Assembly (NCBI RefSeq): GCF_004571075.1
Contig: NZ_SPQP01000001.1
Coordinates: forward strand, 121,142 to 185,141
Direction: 5' to 3'
DNA from: Blastococcus sp. TF02A-35
Lineage (GTDB): Bacteria > Actinomycetota > Actinomycetes > Mycobacteriales > Geodermatophilaceae
DNA: 64,000 bases
This document shows, in pieces, positions 52,057 to 60,798 of the stretch. A program made the position numbers and the translations under genes. Each line of letters opens with the position of its first letter. Position 1 is the stretch's first letter. The notes under the pieces were generated by a model. The model did not search any database. It saw nothing but the letters and a program-made list of their open reading frames with translations, and was not told where the DNA came from.

Positions 52057-52911
52057 TCAGCGGAGCAGCTTGGACATCCGCCGGTCGGCCAGCGGCTTGC
52101 CGCCGGTCTGGCAGGTGGGGCAGTACTGCAGCGAGGTGTCGGCGAAGCTGACCTCGCGGACGGTGTCGCCGCAGACGGGGCAGGGCAGGCCGGTCCGGGC
52201 GTGCACCTGCAGGCCCGAGCGCTTCTCGCCCTTCATCGTGGCCGCCTTCTGGCCCCGCTGGCGGTCGAGCGCCTCGGTCAGCGTCGTCCGCATCGCGTCG
52301 TAGAGCCGGATGACCTCGTCGTCCTTGAGCTTGTCGGCGCCCTTGAACGGCGAGAGCCGCGCGGCGTGCAGGATCTCGTCGGAGTAGGCGTTGCCGATGC
52401 CGGCGAGCAGCGTCTGGTCGGTGAGCGCGCCCTTGAGCTGGCCGCTGCGGCCGGCCATCAGCCGGGCGAAGTCCTCGCGGTCGACGGCGAGCGCGTCCGG
52501 TCCGAGCCGGGCGATGCCGGGCACCTCGGCGGGCGAGCGGACGACGTAGACGGCCAGGCCCTTGCGGGTGCCCTGCTCGGTCAGGTCGAAGCCGCTGCCG
52601 TCTTCCAGGTGCACCCGGAGCGCCAGCGGCCCCTTGCCCGGCTTGGGCGGGGCGGTGGGCAGGCTCTCCCGCCAGTGCAGCCAGCCGGCCCGTGCCAGGT
52701 GGACGACGAGGTGGATGCCGGAGACGTCGAGGTCGAGGAACTTGCCGTGCCGCCCGGCGCCGGTGACCTCCAGGCCGGCGAGCGCCGACAGCGGCGGGTC
52801 GAAGGTCTTGATCGCCTGGACGGCGGCCAGGTCGGCGCGCGCGAGCACGCGGCCGACGGCGTTCTCCTGGAGGAACGCGGCCAGCGCCTCCACCTCGGGC
52901 AACTCGGGCAC
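52057..52911 (-). CDS. Fpg/Nei family DNA glycosylase
   Basis: The 284-residue enzyme removes oxidised bases and cuts the DNA backbone. After loss of the initiator Met the N-terminus is PELPEVE, giving the catalytic proline and glutamate of the Fpg/Nei family. The helix-two-turn-helix appears as LLAGIGNAYSDEILHAARLSP, and the zinc finger as CPVCG and CPTCQ near the C-terminus. The exact branch (MutM or Nei) is unclear; the RHGKFLDLDV lysine region and finger divergence suggest a Nei-like actinobacterial group. GTG 52911 is used because the reading from 52971 would bury the catalytic proline. Confidence 0.92.
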   Translation of the reverse strand: MPELPEVEALAAFLQENAVGRVLARADLAAVQAIKTFDPPLSALAGLEVTGAGRHGKFLDLDVSGIHLVVHLARAGWLHWRESLPTAPPKPGKGPLALRVHLEDGSGFDLTEQGTRKGLAVYVVRSPAEVPGIARLGPDALAVDREDFARLMAGRSGQLKGALTDQTLLAGIGNAYSDEILHAARLSPFKGADKLKDDEVIRLYDAMRTTLTEALDRQRGQKAATMKGEKRSGLQVHARTGLPCPVCGDTVREVSFADTSLQYCPTCQTGGKPLADRRMSKLLR

Positions 52912-52988
52912 GGCGCCATGATCGCGCGATCGGCGACCCCGCGCCGACCCCGTCCCCCGATCGTGACCCACCCCGCTAGCTATGGTCC

Positions 52989-53035
52989 CTGACTAGGTAG
53001 ACAGACTGACTAGTCATGGCTACGGTCTAGTCATG
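52989..53035 (+). promoter_or_regulatory. Repeat-rich operator overlapping the leaderless PadR promoter
   Basis: CTGACTAG occurs at 52989-52996 and 53006-53013, CTAGTCATG at 53010-53018 and 53027-53035, both with 17-base spacing, and TGACTAGTCA (53007-53016) is a perfect palindrome. The -10 TACGGT (53021-53026) ends 6 bases before ATG 53033, which lies inside the last repeat. A PadR dimer here would block both transcription and start-site access. Confidence 0.65.
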
Positions 53036-53377
53036 CCCGATGACAACTGGCCCGGCGAGTGGCTGCGCGCGGTGCTCCCGCTGTGCGTCCTCGCCGCCGT
53101 GGCCGCCGAGGAGACGTACGGCTACGCCGTCGCGCAACGCCTGCAGGCCGCCGGGCTCGGCACGGTGAAGGGCGGCACGCTCTACCCGGTGCTCAACCGG
53201 CTGGAGGAGGAGGGCTTCCTGACCTCCTCCTGGCGGGAGGGCGCCGGCGGGCCGGGGCGCAAGTACTTCACCGTCACGGCAGCCGGCGCCGAGCACCTCG
53301 CCGACCGCACCTCCGCTTGGCAGTCCTTCACCGAGCGGGCCGAGGGTCTGCTCCCGTCCGCGAGGAGTCCCCGATGA
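53033..53377 (+). CDS. PadR-family transcriptional regulator
   Basis: The 114-residue protein is a short PadR (s2 type): winged helix with YGYAVAQRLQAAGLGTVKGGTLYPVLNRLEEEGFL split over two motifs, the wing GGPGRKYFTVTAAG, and a C-terminal dimerisation helix. It sits behind an AT-rich repeat operator and is followed by an overlapping HAAS-type membrane gene, the standard PadR partner. The start is leaderless. The signal it responds to is unknown; other members react to phenolics, peptides or membrane stress. Confidence 0.94.
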   Translation: MPDDNWPGEWLRAVLPLCVLAAVAAEETYGYAVAQRLQAAGLGTVKGGTLYPVLNRLEEEGFLTSSWREGAGGPGRKYFTVTAAGAEHLADRTSAWQSFTERAEGLLPSARSPR

Positions 53378-53874
53378 GCACCGACACCGCCACCTACCGC
53401 CGGGACCTGCTCCGCGCGCTCCGCAGCCACCACGTCGCGCCCGACCGCATCGGCGAGATCGTCGCCGAGGTCGAGAGCCACGTCGCCGAGACCGGCGAGA
53501 CGCCGGTCGAGGCGTTCGGCCCGGCCCGCGAGTACGCGGCCGGCTTCGCCGGGCCGCGGCCGCTCGGCGCGCGCCTGGCCGGGGTGTGGCTGGTCGTGCT
53601 CGGTGCGGCGTGCGGCTGGCTCATCGCCAACGGCGTCTTCGGCCTCGTCGCGGACGAGCGGGTGCACGGCATGCCGGCCGGGGTCGCCCTCGCCCTCGGT
53701 GCGCTCCTGTGGGTACCACCGATGATCGGCCAGCTCAGGCGCCAGCTGCCGGTGGCCGACCCGCGCACCGGCCGGCGGATGACCCCGGGACCGGCGGCCG
53801 TCGTCGTCTCGATGACCGTGTTCCTGGCCCTCCTGGCGGCCGCGACCTGGCTGGTGGCGGTCCTCACCGTCTGA
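53374..53874 (+). CDS. HAAS-domain membrane protein, PadR partner
   Basis: The 166-residue protein has an N-terminal helical HAAS-like domain (about 5-55; RDLLRALRSHHVAPDRIGEI, then EVESHVAE) and three membrane helices. HAAS domains are found next to PadR regulators and are thought to link membrane state to the regulator. The ATG overlaps the PadR stop by four bases (ATGA), so both are translated together. No further gene belongs to this unit, because a new leaderless promoter starts the photolyase. Confidence 0.8.
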   Translation: MSTDTATYRRDLLRALRSHHVAPDRIGEIVAEVESHVAETGETPVEAFGPAREYAAGFAGPRPLGARLAGVWLVVLGAACGWLIANGVFGLVADERVHGMPAGVALALGALLWVPPMIGQLRRQLPVADPRTGRRMTPGPAAVVVSMTVFLALLAAATWLVAVLTV

Positions 53875-53918
53875 TCGGCCAGCGGGCGCGGTGGCGGGGA
53901 CGTTCCTAGGCTCAGCCG

Positions 53919-55286
53919 GTGCCCACCGCGCTGCTCTGGTTCCGCCGGGACCTGCGGCTGCGAGACCACCCCGCGCTGCTGGCCGCCTCCGACTCCGCCG
54001 GCCCGGACGGCGACGTCCTCCCGGTGTTCGTGTTCGACGACCGGCTGTGGGGCCCGTCGGGTGACCCCCGGCGCCGGTTCCTGCTCGACTGCCTGGGCGC
54101 CCTCGACGCCGACCTCGGCGGCGCCCTGGTGCTCCGGTCCGGCGACCCGGCCCGGGCCCTGCCCGCGCTGGCCGCCGAGGTGGGCGCGACGTCGGCGCAC
54201 GTCAGCGCGGACGCGGGCCCCTACGGGCGCCGGCGGGACGAGGCGGTCGAGCGCGCGCTGGGGGACGTGCCGCTGGTGCGCACCGGCTCGCCGTACGCGG
54301 TGACGCCCGGGCGGGTCACCAAGCGCGACGGTTCGCCGTTCCGGGTCTACTCGCCCTTCGCCCGGGCCTGGCGGGAGCACGGGTGGCGGGCACCGGCGCA
54401 CTCCCCCGGCGACGTCCGGTGGCGGACCGGCGTGCCGTCGGACGCGCCGCCGTCCGCGCCGGACCTGGGCGGCGTCGTCCTGCCGCCGGCCGGCGAGGCC
54501 GCGGCGCTGGAGGCGTGGGAGCGCTTCCGCGACGAGCGGCTGCTGGGCTACGCCGACGGGCGCAACGTGCCGGCCGGGCAGGGCACCAGCCGGATGTCGG
54601 CCTACCTCAAGTACGGCTGCATCCACCCGCGGACGCTGCTCGCGGACCTGGGCGCGGCCGAGCAGACCGAGTCGGTGCGCCGCTACACCGACGAGCTGGC
54701 CTGGCGGGACTTCTACGCCGACGTCCTGTGGCACCGGCCGGAGTCGGCGCGGGAGTACCTGCGCCCCGAGCTGCAGGCCATGGGCTACGACAGCGGCCCG
54801 CACGCCGACGAGCTGCTCGAGGCGTGGAAGGCCGGCCGCACCGGCTTCCCGATCGTCGACGCCGGGATGCGGCAGCTGCTCGGCGAAGCCTACGTCCACA
54901 ACCGGGTGCGGATGATCGTCGCCTCCTTCCTGGTCAAGGACCTGCACCAGGAGTGGACGGTGGGCGCGCGCCACTTCATGCAGCACCTGGTCGACGGCGA
55001 CCTGGCCAGCAACAACCACGGGTGGCAGTGGGTCGCCGGGACCGGGACCGACGCCGCGCCCTACTACCGCGTCTTCAACCCGGTCACGCAGGGCAAGAAG
55101 TTCGACCCCGACGGCAGCTACGTGAAGCGCTGGGTGCCGGAGCTGCGGGAGCTGGGCCGCGAGCACGTGCACGAGCCGTGGACCGCGCCCGGCGGCCTCC
55201 CGGCGGGCTACCCGAAGCCGATCGTCGACCACGCGCACGAGCGGCAGGTCGCGCTGGACCGGTACGCGCGGGTCCGCGGCGCCTGA
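53919..55286 (+). CDS. phr: Deoxyribodipyrimidine photolyase (cryptochrome/photolyase family)
   Basis: The 455-residue protein repairs UV-induced cyclobutane dimers using blue light. The N-terminal alpha/beta antenna domain begins LLWFRRDLRLRDHPAL, and the FAD domain contains ELAWRDFYADVL, GDLASNNHGWQW and GKKFDPDGSYVKRWVPEL. These match class I photolyases. The helical core includes the tryptophans used for electron transfer. GTG 53919 is supported by TAGGCT (53907-53912) at 6 bases. A photolyase together with a manganese catalase and Fpg/Nei enzyme fits a desiccation- and radiation-exposed lifestyle. Confidence 0.94.
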   Translation: MPTALLWFRRDLRLRDHPALLAASDSAGPDGDVLPVFVFDDRLWGPSGDPRRRFLLDCLGALDADLGGALVLRSGDPARALPALAAEVGATSAHVSADAGPYGRRRDEAVERALGDVPLVRTGSPYAVTPGRVTKRDGSPFRVYSPFARAWREHGWRAPAHSPGDVRWRTGVPSDAPPSAPDLGGVVLPPAGEAAALEAWERFRDERLLGYADGRNVPAGQGTSRMSAYLKYGCIHPRTLLADLGAAEQTESVRRYTDELAWRDFYADVLWHRPESAREYLRPELQAMGYDSGPHADELLEAWKAGRTGFPIVDAGMRQLLGEAYVHNRVRMIVASFLVKDLHQEWTVGARHFMQHLVDGDLASNNHGWQWVAGTGTDAAPYYRVFNPVTQGKKFDPDGSYVKRWVPELRELGREHVHEPWTAPGGLPAGYPKPIVDHAHERQVALDRYARVRGA

Positions 55287-55305
55287 CCGCCCGCCCCTCG
55301 AGCGA

Positions 55306-55773
55306 TCAGCCCTGGAGGCGGGGTGCGGCCCGCACGGGGTCGCGCCCCTCCTCGGGGGCGGCGGCCAGGCCGCGCGCCCAGCCGACCAGCCCCGGCACGT
55401 CCACCCCGTGCGGACGGCGGTCGGCGTAGCCCGCGATGTTGCCGGCGCCCCGCTGCAGCAGCGTGGCCGCGCCCCGGTCGTTACCGCGGGCGGCGTGGGT
55501 CAGCCCGACGGCCAGCTGTGCCAGGCCGCGCCAGAGCTGCCGCTCGTCGTCCGGGGCGGACTTCCAGGCGTCCTCGAGCACCTCGTGCGCGTGGAAGGGG
55601 CGGCCGGCGTCCAGCAGCTGCTGCGCCTCGCTGAGGGCGGCCCCGGGCGCCCGGACGACACCCTCCGGGGCGCGGTCCTCGCCCACGGCGTCGTGGGGCA
55701 GCGGGCGCCCCAGCGCGTCGCGGGGACGCGCGTTGCGCGCCCTGCCCTCCGCGTCGCGGTCCCGGTCCTGCAC
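55306..55773 (-). CDS. DUF309 domain protein
   Basis: The 155-residue protein has a charged, arginine-rich N-terminus (about 1-45) and a DUF309 domain with the histidine/glutamate motif FHAHEVLEDAWK and QLWRGLAQLAVGLTHAARGN. The domain is helical and may bind a metal, but no function is established. The GTG start is chosen because the longer frame upstream reads through the 3' end region of the GGDEF-EAL gene. AGGA lies about 10 bases upstream. Confidence 0.82.
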   Translation of the reverse strand: MQDRDRDAEGRARNARPRDALGRPLPHDAVGEDRAPEGVVRAPGAALSEAQQLLDAGRPFHAHEVLEDAWKSAPDDERQLWRGLAQLAVGLTHAARGNDRGAATLLQRGAGNIAGYADRRPHGVDVPGLVGWARGLAAAPEEGRDPVRAAPRLQG

Positions 55774-55807
55774 CCGGCCATCCTGCCGGGAGGGAGCGGT
55801 GCCGCGC

Positions 55808-57784
55808 TCAGCGGCCGGCGGAGCGGGGGGACGGGGCCGCGCGCCGCGGCGCCGGCAGCGCCGGGCGGGCATCGGCCGGGCGGGCGGCCGCCGCGGCCTC
55901 GCGCAGCCACCCGGGGACGGCGTCGGGCTCCATCGGCCGCGCGATGAAGTAGCCCTGGGCCTCGTCGCACCCGAGCTCCAGCAGCCGCTGGCGGACCTCG
56001 GCGGTCTCGACACCCTCGGCGACGACGGTGAGCCCGAGGTCGTGGGCGAGCTGCACGACGGTACGAGTGACCGCCTCGTCGGCGCCCTCCTCCAGGAGGT
56101 GGGTCACGAAGCCGCGGTCGATCTTCAGGGCACTGACCGGCAGCGTCTTCAGGTAGGACAGCGACGTGTAGCCGGCACCGAAGTCGTCGATGGACACCCG
56201 GACGCCCATGGCCTGCAGGCGGCGCAGCGTCTCGGCCGTCCGCCGCGGGTCGACCATGGCGGCGGTCTCGGTCATCTCCAGCTCCAGCGCGTGGCCGGGC
56301 AGCTGCTCCGCGGCCAGCAGCTCGTTGACCCGCGCGGGGAACTCGGGGTCCAGCAGGGTCGCCGGGGCCACGTTCACCGCGACGTCGACCTCCCAGCCCT
56401 CCGCACGCCAGCCGGCGCAGCGGCGGACGGCCTCGCGCAGCACCCACTGGGTGAGCGGGCGCATGAGGGCGGTGCGCTCCGCGGCGGGCACGAAGGCGCC
56501 GGGGCCCAGCAGGCCCCGCTCCGGGTGCTGCCAGCGCACGAGGGCCTCGAAGCCCATGGTGCGGCCGGTCCGCAGGGCGACCTTCGGCTGGAAGTGCAGG
56601 CGCAGGTCCCCGTTGTCGATCGCGCCGCGGAGCTCGGCCAGCAGCTGCAGCTGGGCGCCGTCGTTGCGGTCGTCGGCCGGGTCGAACAGGCGGATGCCGC
56701 CGCCCTCGAGCTTCGCGCGGTGCAGGGCCATGTCGGCGCGGCGCAGCAGCGCGGCGGCGTCCTCGCCGTGCTCGGGGTGCAGCGCCAGGCCGACGCTGAC
56801 GCCGATCTCGAGCGTCACGCCGTCGACCGTGAAGGGGCGCTCCAGGCGGGCGCCGATCGCCCGCGCCCGCTCCTGGGCGGCGTCGGCGTCGGGGACGTCG
56901 CGGAGCAGGACGGCGAACTCGTCGTCGCCCAGGCGGGTCACCACGTCGTCGCTCCGGACCGCCGCGCGCAGCACGTCGGCGACGGCGATGAGCAGGTGGT
57001 CGCCCACGACGTGGCCGAGGCCGTCGTTGACCTCCTTGAACCCCTCCAGGTCCAGCAGGAGGAGGGCGGCGTGGTCGGGCAGACCGCGGGGCCCACCCGA
57101 GAGGTCCTCCTGCAGCAGCAGCGAGCGGTTGCCCAGACCGGTGAGCGTGTCGTGCGAGGCGCGGTGCTCGCGGCGGAGCATCCTCCGGCGGCTGGTCGTG
57201 GCCACGACGACGAGCCCGAGGAGCAGCACACCCACGGTGAGGAGCAGCCGGACGGTGGCCTCGCGCAGCTGGGTCGCGACCGCGTCCTCCGGCAGCAGGA
57301 TCTCCGCGACCAGGCCGGCGGGCTGCCCGTCCGGGCGGTCCGGGGCGATCAGGACGGTGGCGGTGGGCGCGGAGCGGCTCTCGTCCTGCTCGAACTCGAC
57401 CCGGGGGCGGCCCGCGAGGACGTCGGCGAGCAGCGCCTGCTCGGAGGGGGAGAGCGGGTCGGGCCGGACGCTGTCGCTGTAGAGCAGCCGGCCGTCGCGG
57501 GTCCACAGCTGCAGGCCGACCAGCCGTCCGCCGTCGCGCAGGTGGGCCACGCCCCGGTCGATCCGGGTCAGGACGGCGGTGGAGAGGGTCGAGACGACGC
57601 CGTCGCCCGAGGACAGCTCGACCTCGACCAGCAGCTCGCTGACGACGCCGGCGTCGGTGATCGCGTGGTCGAAGGCGCGCTCGCGCTCCCGCTGCTGGAG
57701 GTTCAGCGCGAAGCCGGCGACGGCCAGCACGGCGAGGACGAGCCCCACCGCGAGGAAGCGCCACGAGCTGACCAGGCGAGACAC
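55808..57784 (-). CDS. Membrane-bound GGDEF-EAL protein (c-di-GMP phosphodiesterase likely)
   Basis: The 658-residue protein has one membrane helix near the N-terminus (FLAVGLVLAVLAVAGFAL), an extracytoplasmic sensor region (about 30-185), a second helix (about 190-212), then GGDEF (about 220-380) and EAL (about 390-640). The GGDEF loop reads GDDEF (286-290) with I-site RSDD, so cyclase activity is doubtful. The EAL domain looks intact: EAL at 413-415, a loop-6 DDFGAGYTSLSYLK and VAEGVET. Hydrolysis of c-di-GMP, perhaps regulated by GTP or c-di-GMP at the degenerate GGDEF, is the likely activity. GTG 57784 has AAGGGG about 7 bases upstream. Confidence 0.9.
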   Translation of the reverse strand: MSRLVSSWRFLAVGLVLAVLAVAGFALNLQQRERERAFDHAITDAGVVSELLVEVELSSGDGVVSTLSTAVLTRIDRGVAHLRDGGRLVGLQLWTRDGRLLYSDSVRPDPLSPSEQALLADVLAGRPRVEFEQDESRSAPTATVLIAPDRPDGQPAGLVAEILLPEDAVATQLREATVRLLLTVGVLLLGLVVVATTSRRRMLRREHRASHDTLTGLGNRSLLLQEDLSGGPRGLPDHAALLLLDLEGFKEVNDGLGHVVGDHLLIAVADVLRAAVRSDDVVTRLGDDEFAVLLRDVPDADAAQERARAIGARLERPFTVDGVTLEIGVSVGLALHPEHGEDAAALLRRADMALHRAKLEGGGIRLFDPADDRNDGAQLQLLAELRGAIDNGDLRLHFQPKVALRTGRTMGFEALVRWQHPERGLLGPGAFVPAAERTALMRPLTQWVLREAVRRCAGWRAEGWEVDVAVNVAPATLLDPEFPARVNELLAAEQLPGHALELEMTETAAMVDPRRTAETLRRLQAMGVRVSIDDFGAGYTSLSYLKTLPVSALKIDRGFVTHLLEEGADEAVTRTVVQLAHDLGLTVVAEGVETAEVRQRLLELGCDEAQGYFIARPMEPDAVPGWLREAAAAARPADARPALPAPRRAAPSPRSAGR

Positions 57785-57960
57785 CGACGACCCCTTCCGG
57801 CCGCGACCGTCGCGTGCCCACGGGAGGAATCGGCGCGTTGGCGGGGAAACTTGATCGTGCTCAACCGAACGGGCGATGCCGCCCTCCACCGCCTGCATCC
57901 GGGCAGGCCGGTGGGCACGAAGGAGAGGTGAGGGTCCGGGGCGAGGGAGGACGGCACGCC

Positions 57961-58614
57961 ATGAGTGAGCTGCTGGTCGCTCGACCGTCTCCGCCCAGTA
58001 GCGTTCGGGTCGTGTCCGACGTCCCCATGGCCGCCCCTCCGGGCGCCGTGGACCCCACCGACGCCGAGGTCGGGCGGCGTTTCGCGGCGGGGGACGAGCA
58101 GGCGCTGGCGGTGGCCTACCAGCGCTGGGCGGGGCAGGTGCACGGCATGGCGGTGCGCGCGTTCGGCCCCGGCCCGGACGCCGAGGACGTCACCCAGCAG
58201 ACGTTCATCGCCGCCTGGACCGGCCGGGCGCGCTTCCGCCCCGAGGAGTCGCCGCTGCCGGCCTGGCTGGTGGGCATCTGCCGGCACAAGATCGCCGACG
58301 CCTGGGGACGGCGCGAGCGCCAGCGGCGGGAGGCCGAGGCCGCGCTCTCCCAGGCCCAGGCCGCCCCCGTGGGTGGCACCGGCCCGGGCGTGGACAGCGT
58401 CGTCGCCGACCGGGTGCTGGTCCTCGACGAGCTGGACCGCCTCGGGCAGCCTCAGCGGGGCATCATCGAGCTCGCGTTCTTCGCCGACCTCACCCACGCC
58501 CAGATCGCCGAGCGCACCGGCCTGCCGCTGGGCACCGTCAAGTCACACATCCGCCGCACGCTGGAACGCCTGAGGAGCCGATTGGAGGGTGACGGTGCAG
58601 CACTGCCCGCCTGA
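57961..58614 (+). CDS. RNA polymerase ECF-type sigma factor
   Basis: The protein (217 residues from ATG 57961) has sigma region 2 (about 35-105; AEDVTQQTFIAAW is the core-binding part) and region 4 (about 150-210) with LTHAQIAERTGLPLGTVKSH. It lies directly before a zinc anti-sigma gene that overlaps its end, the arrangement of SigK/RskA-like systems that respond to envelope or oxidative stress. Two starts are plausible: ATG 57961 with GAGGGAGGA nine bases upstream, and GTG 58012, which has a TAGCGT hexamer 7 bases before it and would give a leaderless, 200-residue form with region 2 intact. Confidence 0.93.
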   Translation: MSELLVARPSPPSSVRVVSDVPMAAPPGAVDPTDAEVGRRFAAGDEQALAVAYQRWAGQVHGMAVRAFGPGPDAEDVTQQTFIAAWTGRARFRPEESPLPAWLVGICRHKIADAWGRRERQRREAEAALSQAQAAPVGGTGPGVDSVVADRVLVLDELDRLGQPQRGIIELAFFADLTHAQIAERTGLPLGTVKSHIRRTLERLRSRLEGDGAALPA

Positions 58615-59323
58615 GCAGCTCGCTCTCGCCGCGCTGCGCGAGCCGCTGCCGGACGACGACGCCCTCCACCTGGCCGGGTGCGAGCTCTGCCGCGCCGAGG
58701 TCAGCTCGCTGCGCCGCGCCGTGGACGCCGTCGCGGTGCCGGAGCTGGCTGCGCCCGGCCCGGACGTCCCGCCGCCGCCGTCGGTGTGGGCGGGCATCGC
58801 CGCGGCGACCGGGGTGACCGCCGCGCCGGCCGGTGCTCCCGCGGCCCGGGTGGATGCGGAGCCGGAGGGCGCGCGGGTGCTCCCGTTCCGCACCCGCCGC
58901 CGCGGGGTCCTGCTGGTGGCGGCAGCCGCCGTCGCCGGGGGTGTGCTCGGTGCAGGCGTGACCGCGCTCGTGACCGGTGGGGACCAGCCGGAGGCCGTGG
59001 CCGCGGTGGCGCTGGACCCGCTCACCGACGAGCAGGCGTCGGGCCGGGCGGAGGTCGTGGTCCGCGGCGACGGGTCGCGCGCCCTCCAGGTCCAGCTGGA
59101 CGCCCCCGCGCTCGAGGGCGAGTACTACGAGCTGTGGCTGATCGAGCCGGGCGTCGTCGACATGGTGCCGCTGGGCGTGCTGCGCCCGGGGTCGCAGACC
59201 TTCGAGCTGCCCGCCGGCCTCGACCTCGGGGCGTACCCGCTGGTCGACGTGTCCGTGGAGCCGCTGGACGGCGACCCCACGCACTCCGGCGTCTCCGTCG
59301 CCCGTGGGGAACTCGACACCTGA
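58595..59323 (+). CDS. Zinc-containing anti-sigma factor, RskA family
   Basis: The 242-residue protein has an N-terminal zinc anti-sigma domain with H-x3-C-x2-C (HLAGCELC), a single membrane helix (about 107-130; GVLLVAAAAVAGGVLGAGVTA) and an extracytoplasmic RskA domain with ALEGEYYELWLIEPG. It should hold the adjacent sigma factor at the membrane and release it on signal-driven proteolysis or zinc loss. GTG 58595 has GGAGGG 5 bases upstream; GTG 58589 touches the ribosome site. The gene overlaps the sigma gene by 20 bases. Confidence 0.92.
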   Translation: MQHCPPEQLALAALREPLPDDDALHLAGCELCRAEVSSLRRAVDAVAVPELAAPGPDVPPPPSVWAGIAAATGVTAAPAGAPAARVDAEPEGARVLPFRTRRRGVLLVAAAAVAGGVLGAGVTALVTGGDQPEAVAAVALDPLTDEQASGRAEVVVRGDGSRALQVQLDAPALEGEYYELWLIEPGVVDMVPLGVLRPGSQTFELPAGLDLGAYPLVDVSVEPLDGDPTHSGVSVARGELDT

Positions 59324-59354
59324 CGGCCGGGCCGCGTCGCCTAGCGTTCACGGT

Positions 59355-60488
59355 GTGACGTCCCCGCACCACGACCCGCTCCCCCACGAGGCCCTGGGCG
59401 CCCACTGGCGCACGGTCCGCCCCCGGCCGGCCGGCCGGCACCTGGACAGCGCCGCGTCCAGCCGGCAGACCCACCGGGCGCTGGAGGCGGCGGCCCACCA
59501 CGCGCGGCACGAGGCCGAGCTCGGCGGGTACGTGGCGGAGGCGACGGCCGACGACCTGCTCCAGCAGGGGCGGTCGGTGCTCGGTGGCCTGGTCGGCATG
59601 GCGGCCGCCGACGTGGCCTTCGTGGAGTCGGCGCAGGCGGCGTTCGTCGCCCTCCTGCACGGGTGGCGGCTGCCGGCCGGCTCCCGGGTGGCCTGCCTTC
59701 CGGGTGAGTACGCACCGAACATCGCCCAGCTGCGGGCCGCCGGGCTGCGCCCGGAGCCGCTGCCGGTCGACGGCCTGGGACGGGCGGACCTCGACGGGGT
59801 GGCGCGCCTGCTGGCGGACGACCCGCCGCGCTTCGTCAACCTGACGCACATCGGGAGCCACCGGGGGCTGCTGCAGCCGGCCCGCGAGATCGCCGCGCTC
59901 TGCCGCGAGCACGGAGTCCCGCTGGTGCTCGACGCCGCCCAGTCGCTGGGGCACGTCGACGTCGACCTGGGGGCCGACGCCGTCATCGGCACCTCCCGCA
60001 AGTGGCTCGCCGGCCCCCGGGGCGTGGGCATGCTGTTCGTCCGGCCGGCGCTGGCGGCGGAGCTGGTGCCGGTCCTCCCCGAGCCCGAGGGCGTCCCGCC
60101 GCTGCGGGCGTTCGAGTCCGGCGAGGCCCACGTGGCGGGGCGCATCGGCCTCGTCGTCGCGACCGGGGAGCACCTGGCTGCCGGTCCGGACGCGGTGCGC
60201 GAGCGGCTGGCCGCGCTGGGCCGGCGGACCCGGGAGCTGCTGGACGGCGTCCGCGGCTGGCGGGTCGTCGAGCCGGTCGACGAGCCGACCGCGACCACGA
60301 CGCTGACCCCGCCGGACGGGGTCGGCGTCGTCGAGACCCGGACCCGGCTGCTCACCGAGCACGGCATCGTGCTGAGCGCGATCGGTCCGGAGCGGGCGCC
60401 GGGGGAGATGACCGGCCCGGTGCTGCGGGTCTCCCCGCACCTGGACGCGTCGGTGGAGGACCTCGAGGCGCTGGCCGCCGCCCTCTGA
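59355..60488 (+). CDS. Class V aminotransferase-fold enzyme, EgtE-like
   Basis: The 377-residue PLP enzyme has the lysine for the internal aldimine in TSRKWLAGPRG, the aspartate of the cofactor site in VLDAAQSLGHVDV, and AGRHLDSAASSRQT at the N-terminus. This pattern resembles EgtE, the lyase that finishes ergothioneine synthesis, more than cysteine desulfurases, because no cysteine loop is present. No other egt gene lies in the window, so the assignment is tentative. GTG 59355 follows TAGCGT (59342-59347) by 7 bases. Confidence 0.78.
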   Translation: MTSPHHDPLPHEALGAHWRTVRPRPAGRHLDSAASSRQTHRALEAAAHHARHEAELGGYVAEATADDLLQQGRSVLGGLVGMAAADVAFVESAQAAFVALLHGWRLPAGSRVACLPGEYAPNIAQLRAAGLRPEPLPVDGLGRADLDGVARLLADDPPRFVNLTHIGSHRGLLQPAREIAALCREHGVPLVLDAAQSLGHVDVDLGADAVIGTSRKWLAGPRGVGMLFVRPALAAELVPVLPEPEGVPPLRAFESGEAHVAGRIGLVVATGEHLAAGPDAVRERLAALGRRTRELLDGVRGWRVVEPVDEPTATTTLTPPDGVGVVETRTRLLTEHGIVLSAIGPERAPGEMTGPVLRVSPHLDASVEDLEALAAAL

Positions 60489-60495
60489 GGGCCGG

Positions 60496-60798
60496 TCAGC
60501 CCTCGGGCTGCTCGTCCACCCGGACGTCGAGGTCGAGGGCGTCGCCGTCGACCCTGGTCACCGTCACGGTGACGCCGTAGGCCTGGGTGTCCCCCTCGGG
60601 CGCCAGGCGGCAGCGCACGTCCGCGCCGACCTCGGCGGGCAGCTCGTCGGGGCAGGTGACCTCCGACGGCACGCCGGTGCGCTCCTCCAGCACGCGCTCC
60701 GCCTCGGCGGCCACCTCCGCGGCCGTGGCCGGGTCGGTTCCGCACGCGGTCAGCAGCAGCGCAGCGACGCCCAGGGCAGCGACGGCGCAGCGGGACAC
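60496..60798 (-). CDS. Lipoprotein with DUF4333-like domain
   Basis: The 100-residue protein has a lipoprotein signal peptide with lipobox LLTAC, so the mature protein begins at Cys19 and is lipid-anchored outside the membrane. The remainder (about 25-95) has two cysteines in VTCPDELPAEV and VRCRLAPEG, as in DUF4333 proteins of actinobacteria, whose function is not known. GTG 60798 has TACGGT (minus strand 60805-60810) at 6 bases, suggesting a leaderless transcript. It is convergent with the EgtE-like gene. Confidence 0.85.
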   Translation of the reverse strand: MSRCAVAALGVAALLLTACGTDPATAAEVAAEAERVLEERTGVPSEVTCPDELPAEVGADVRCRLAPEGDTQAYGVTVTVTRVDGDALDLDVRVDEQPEG

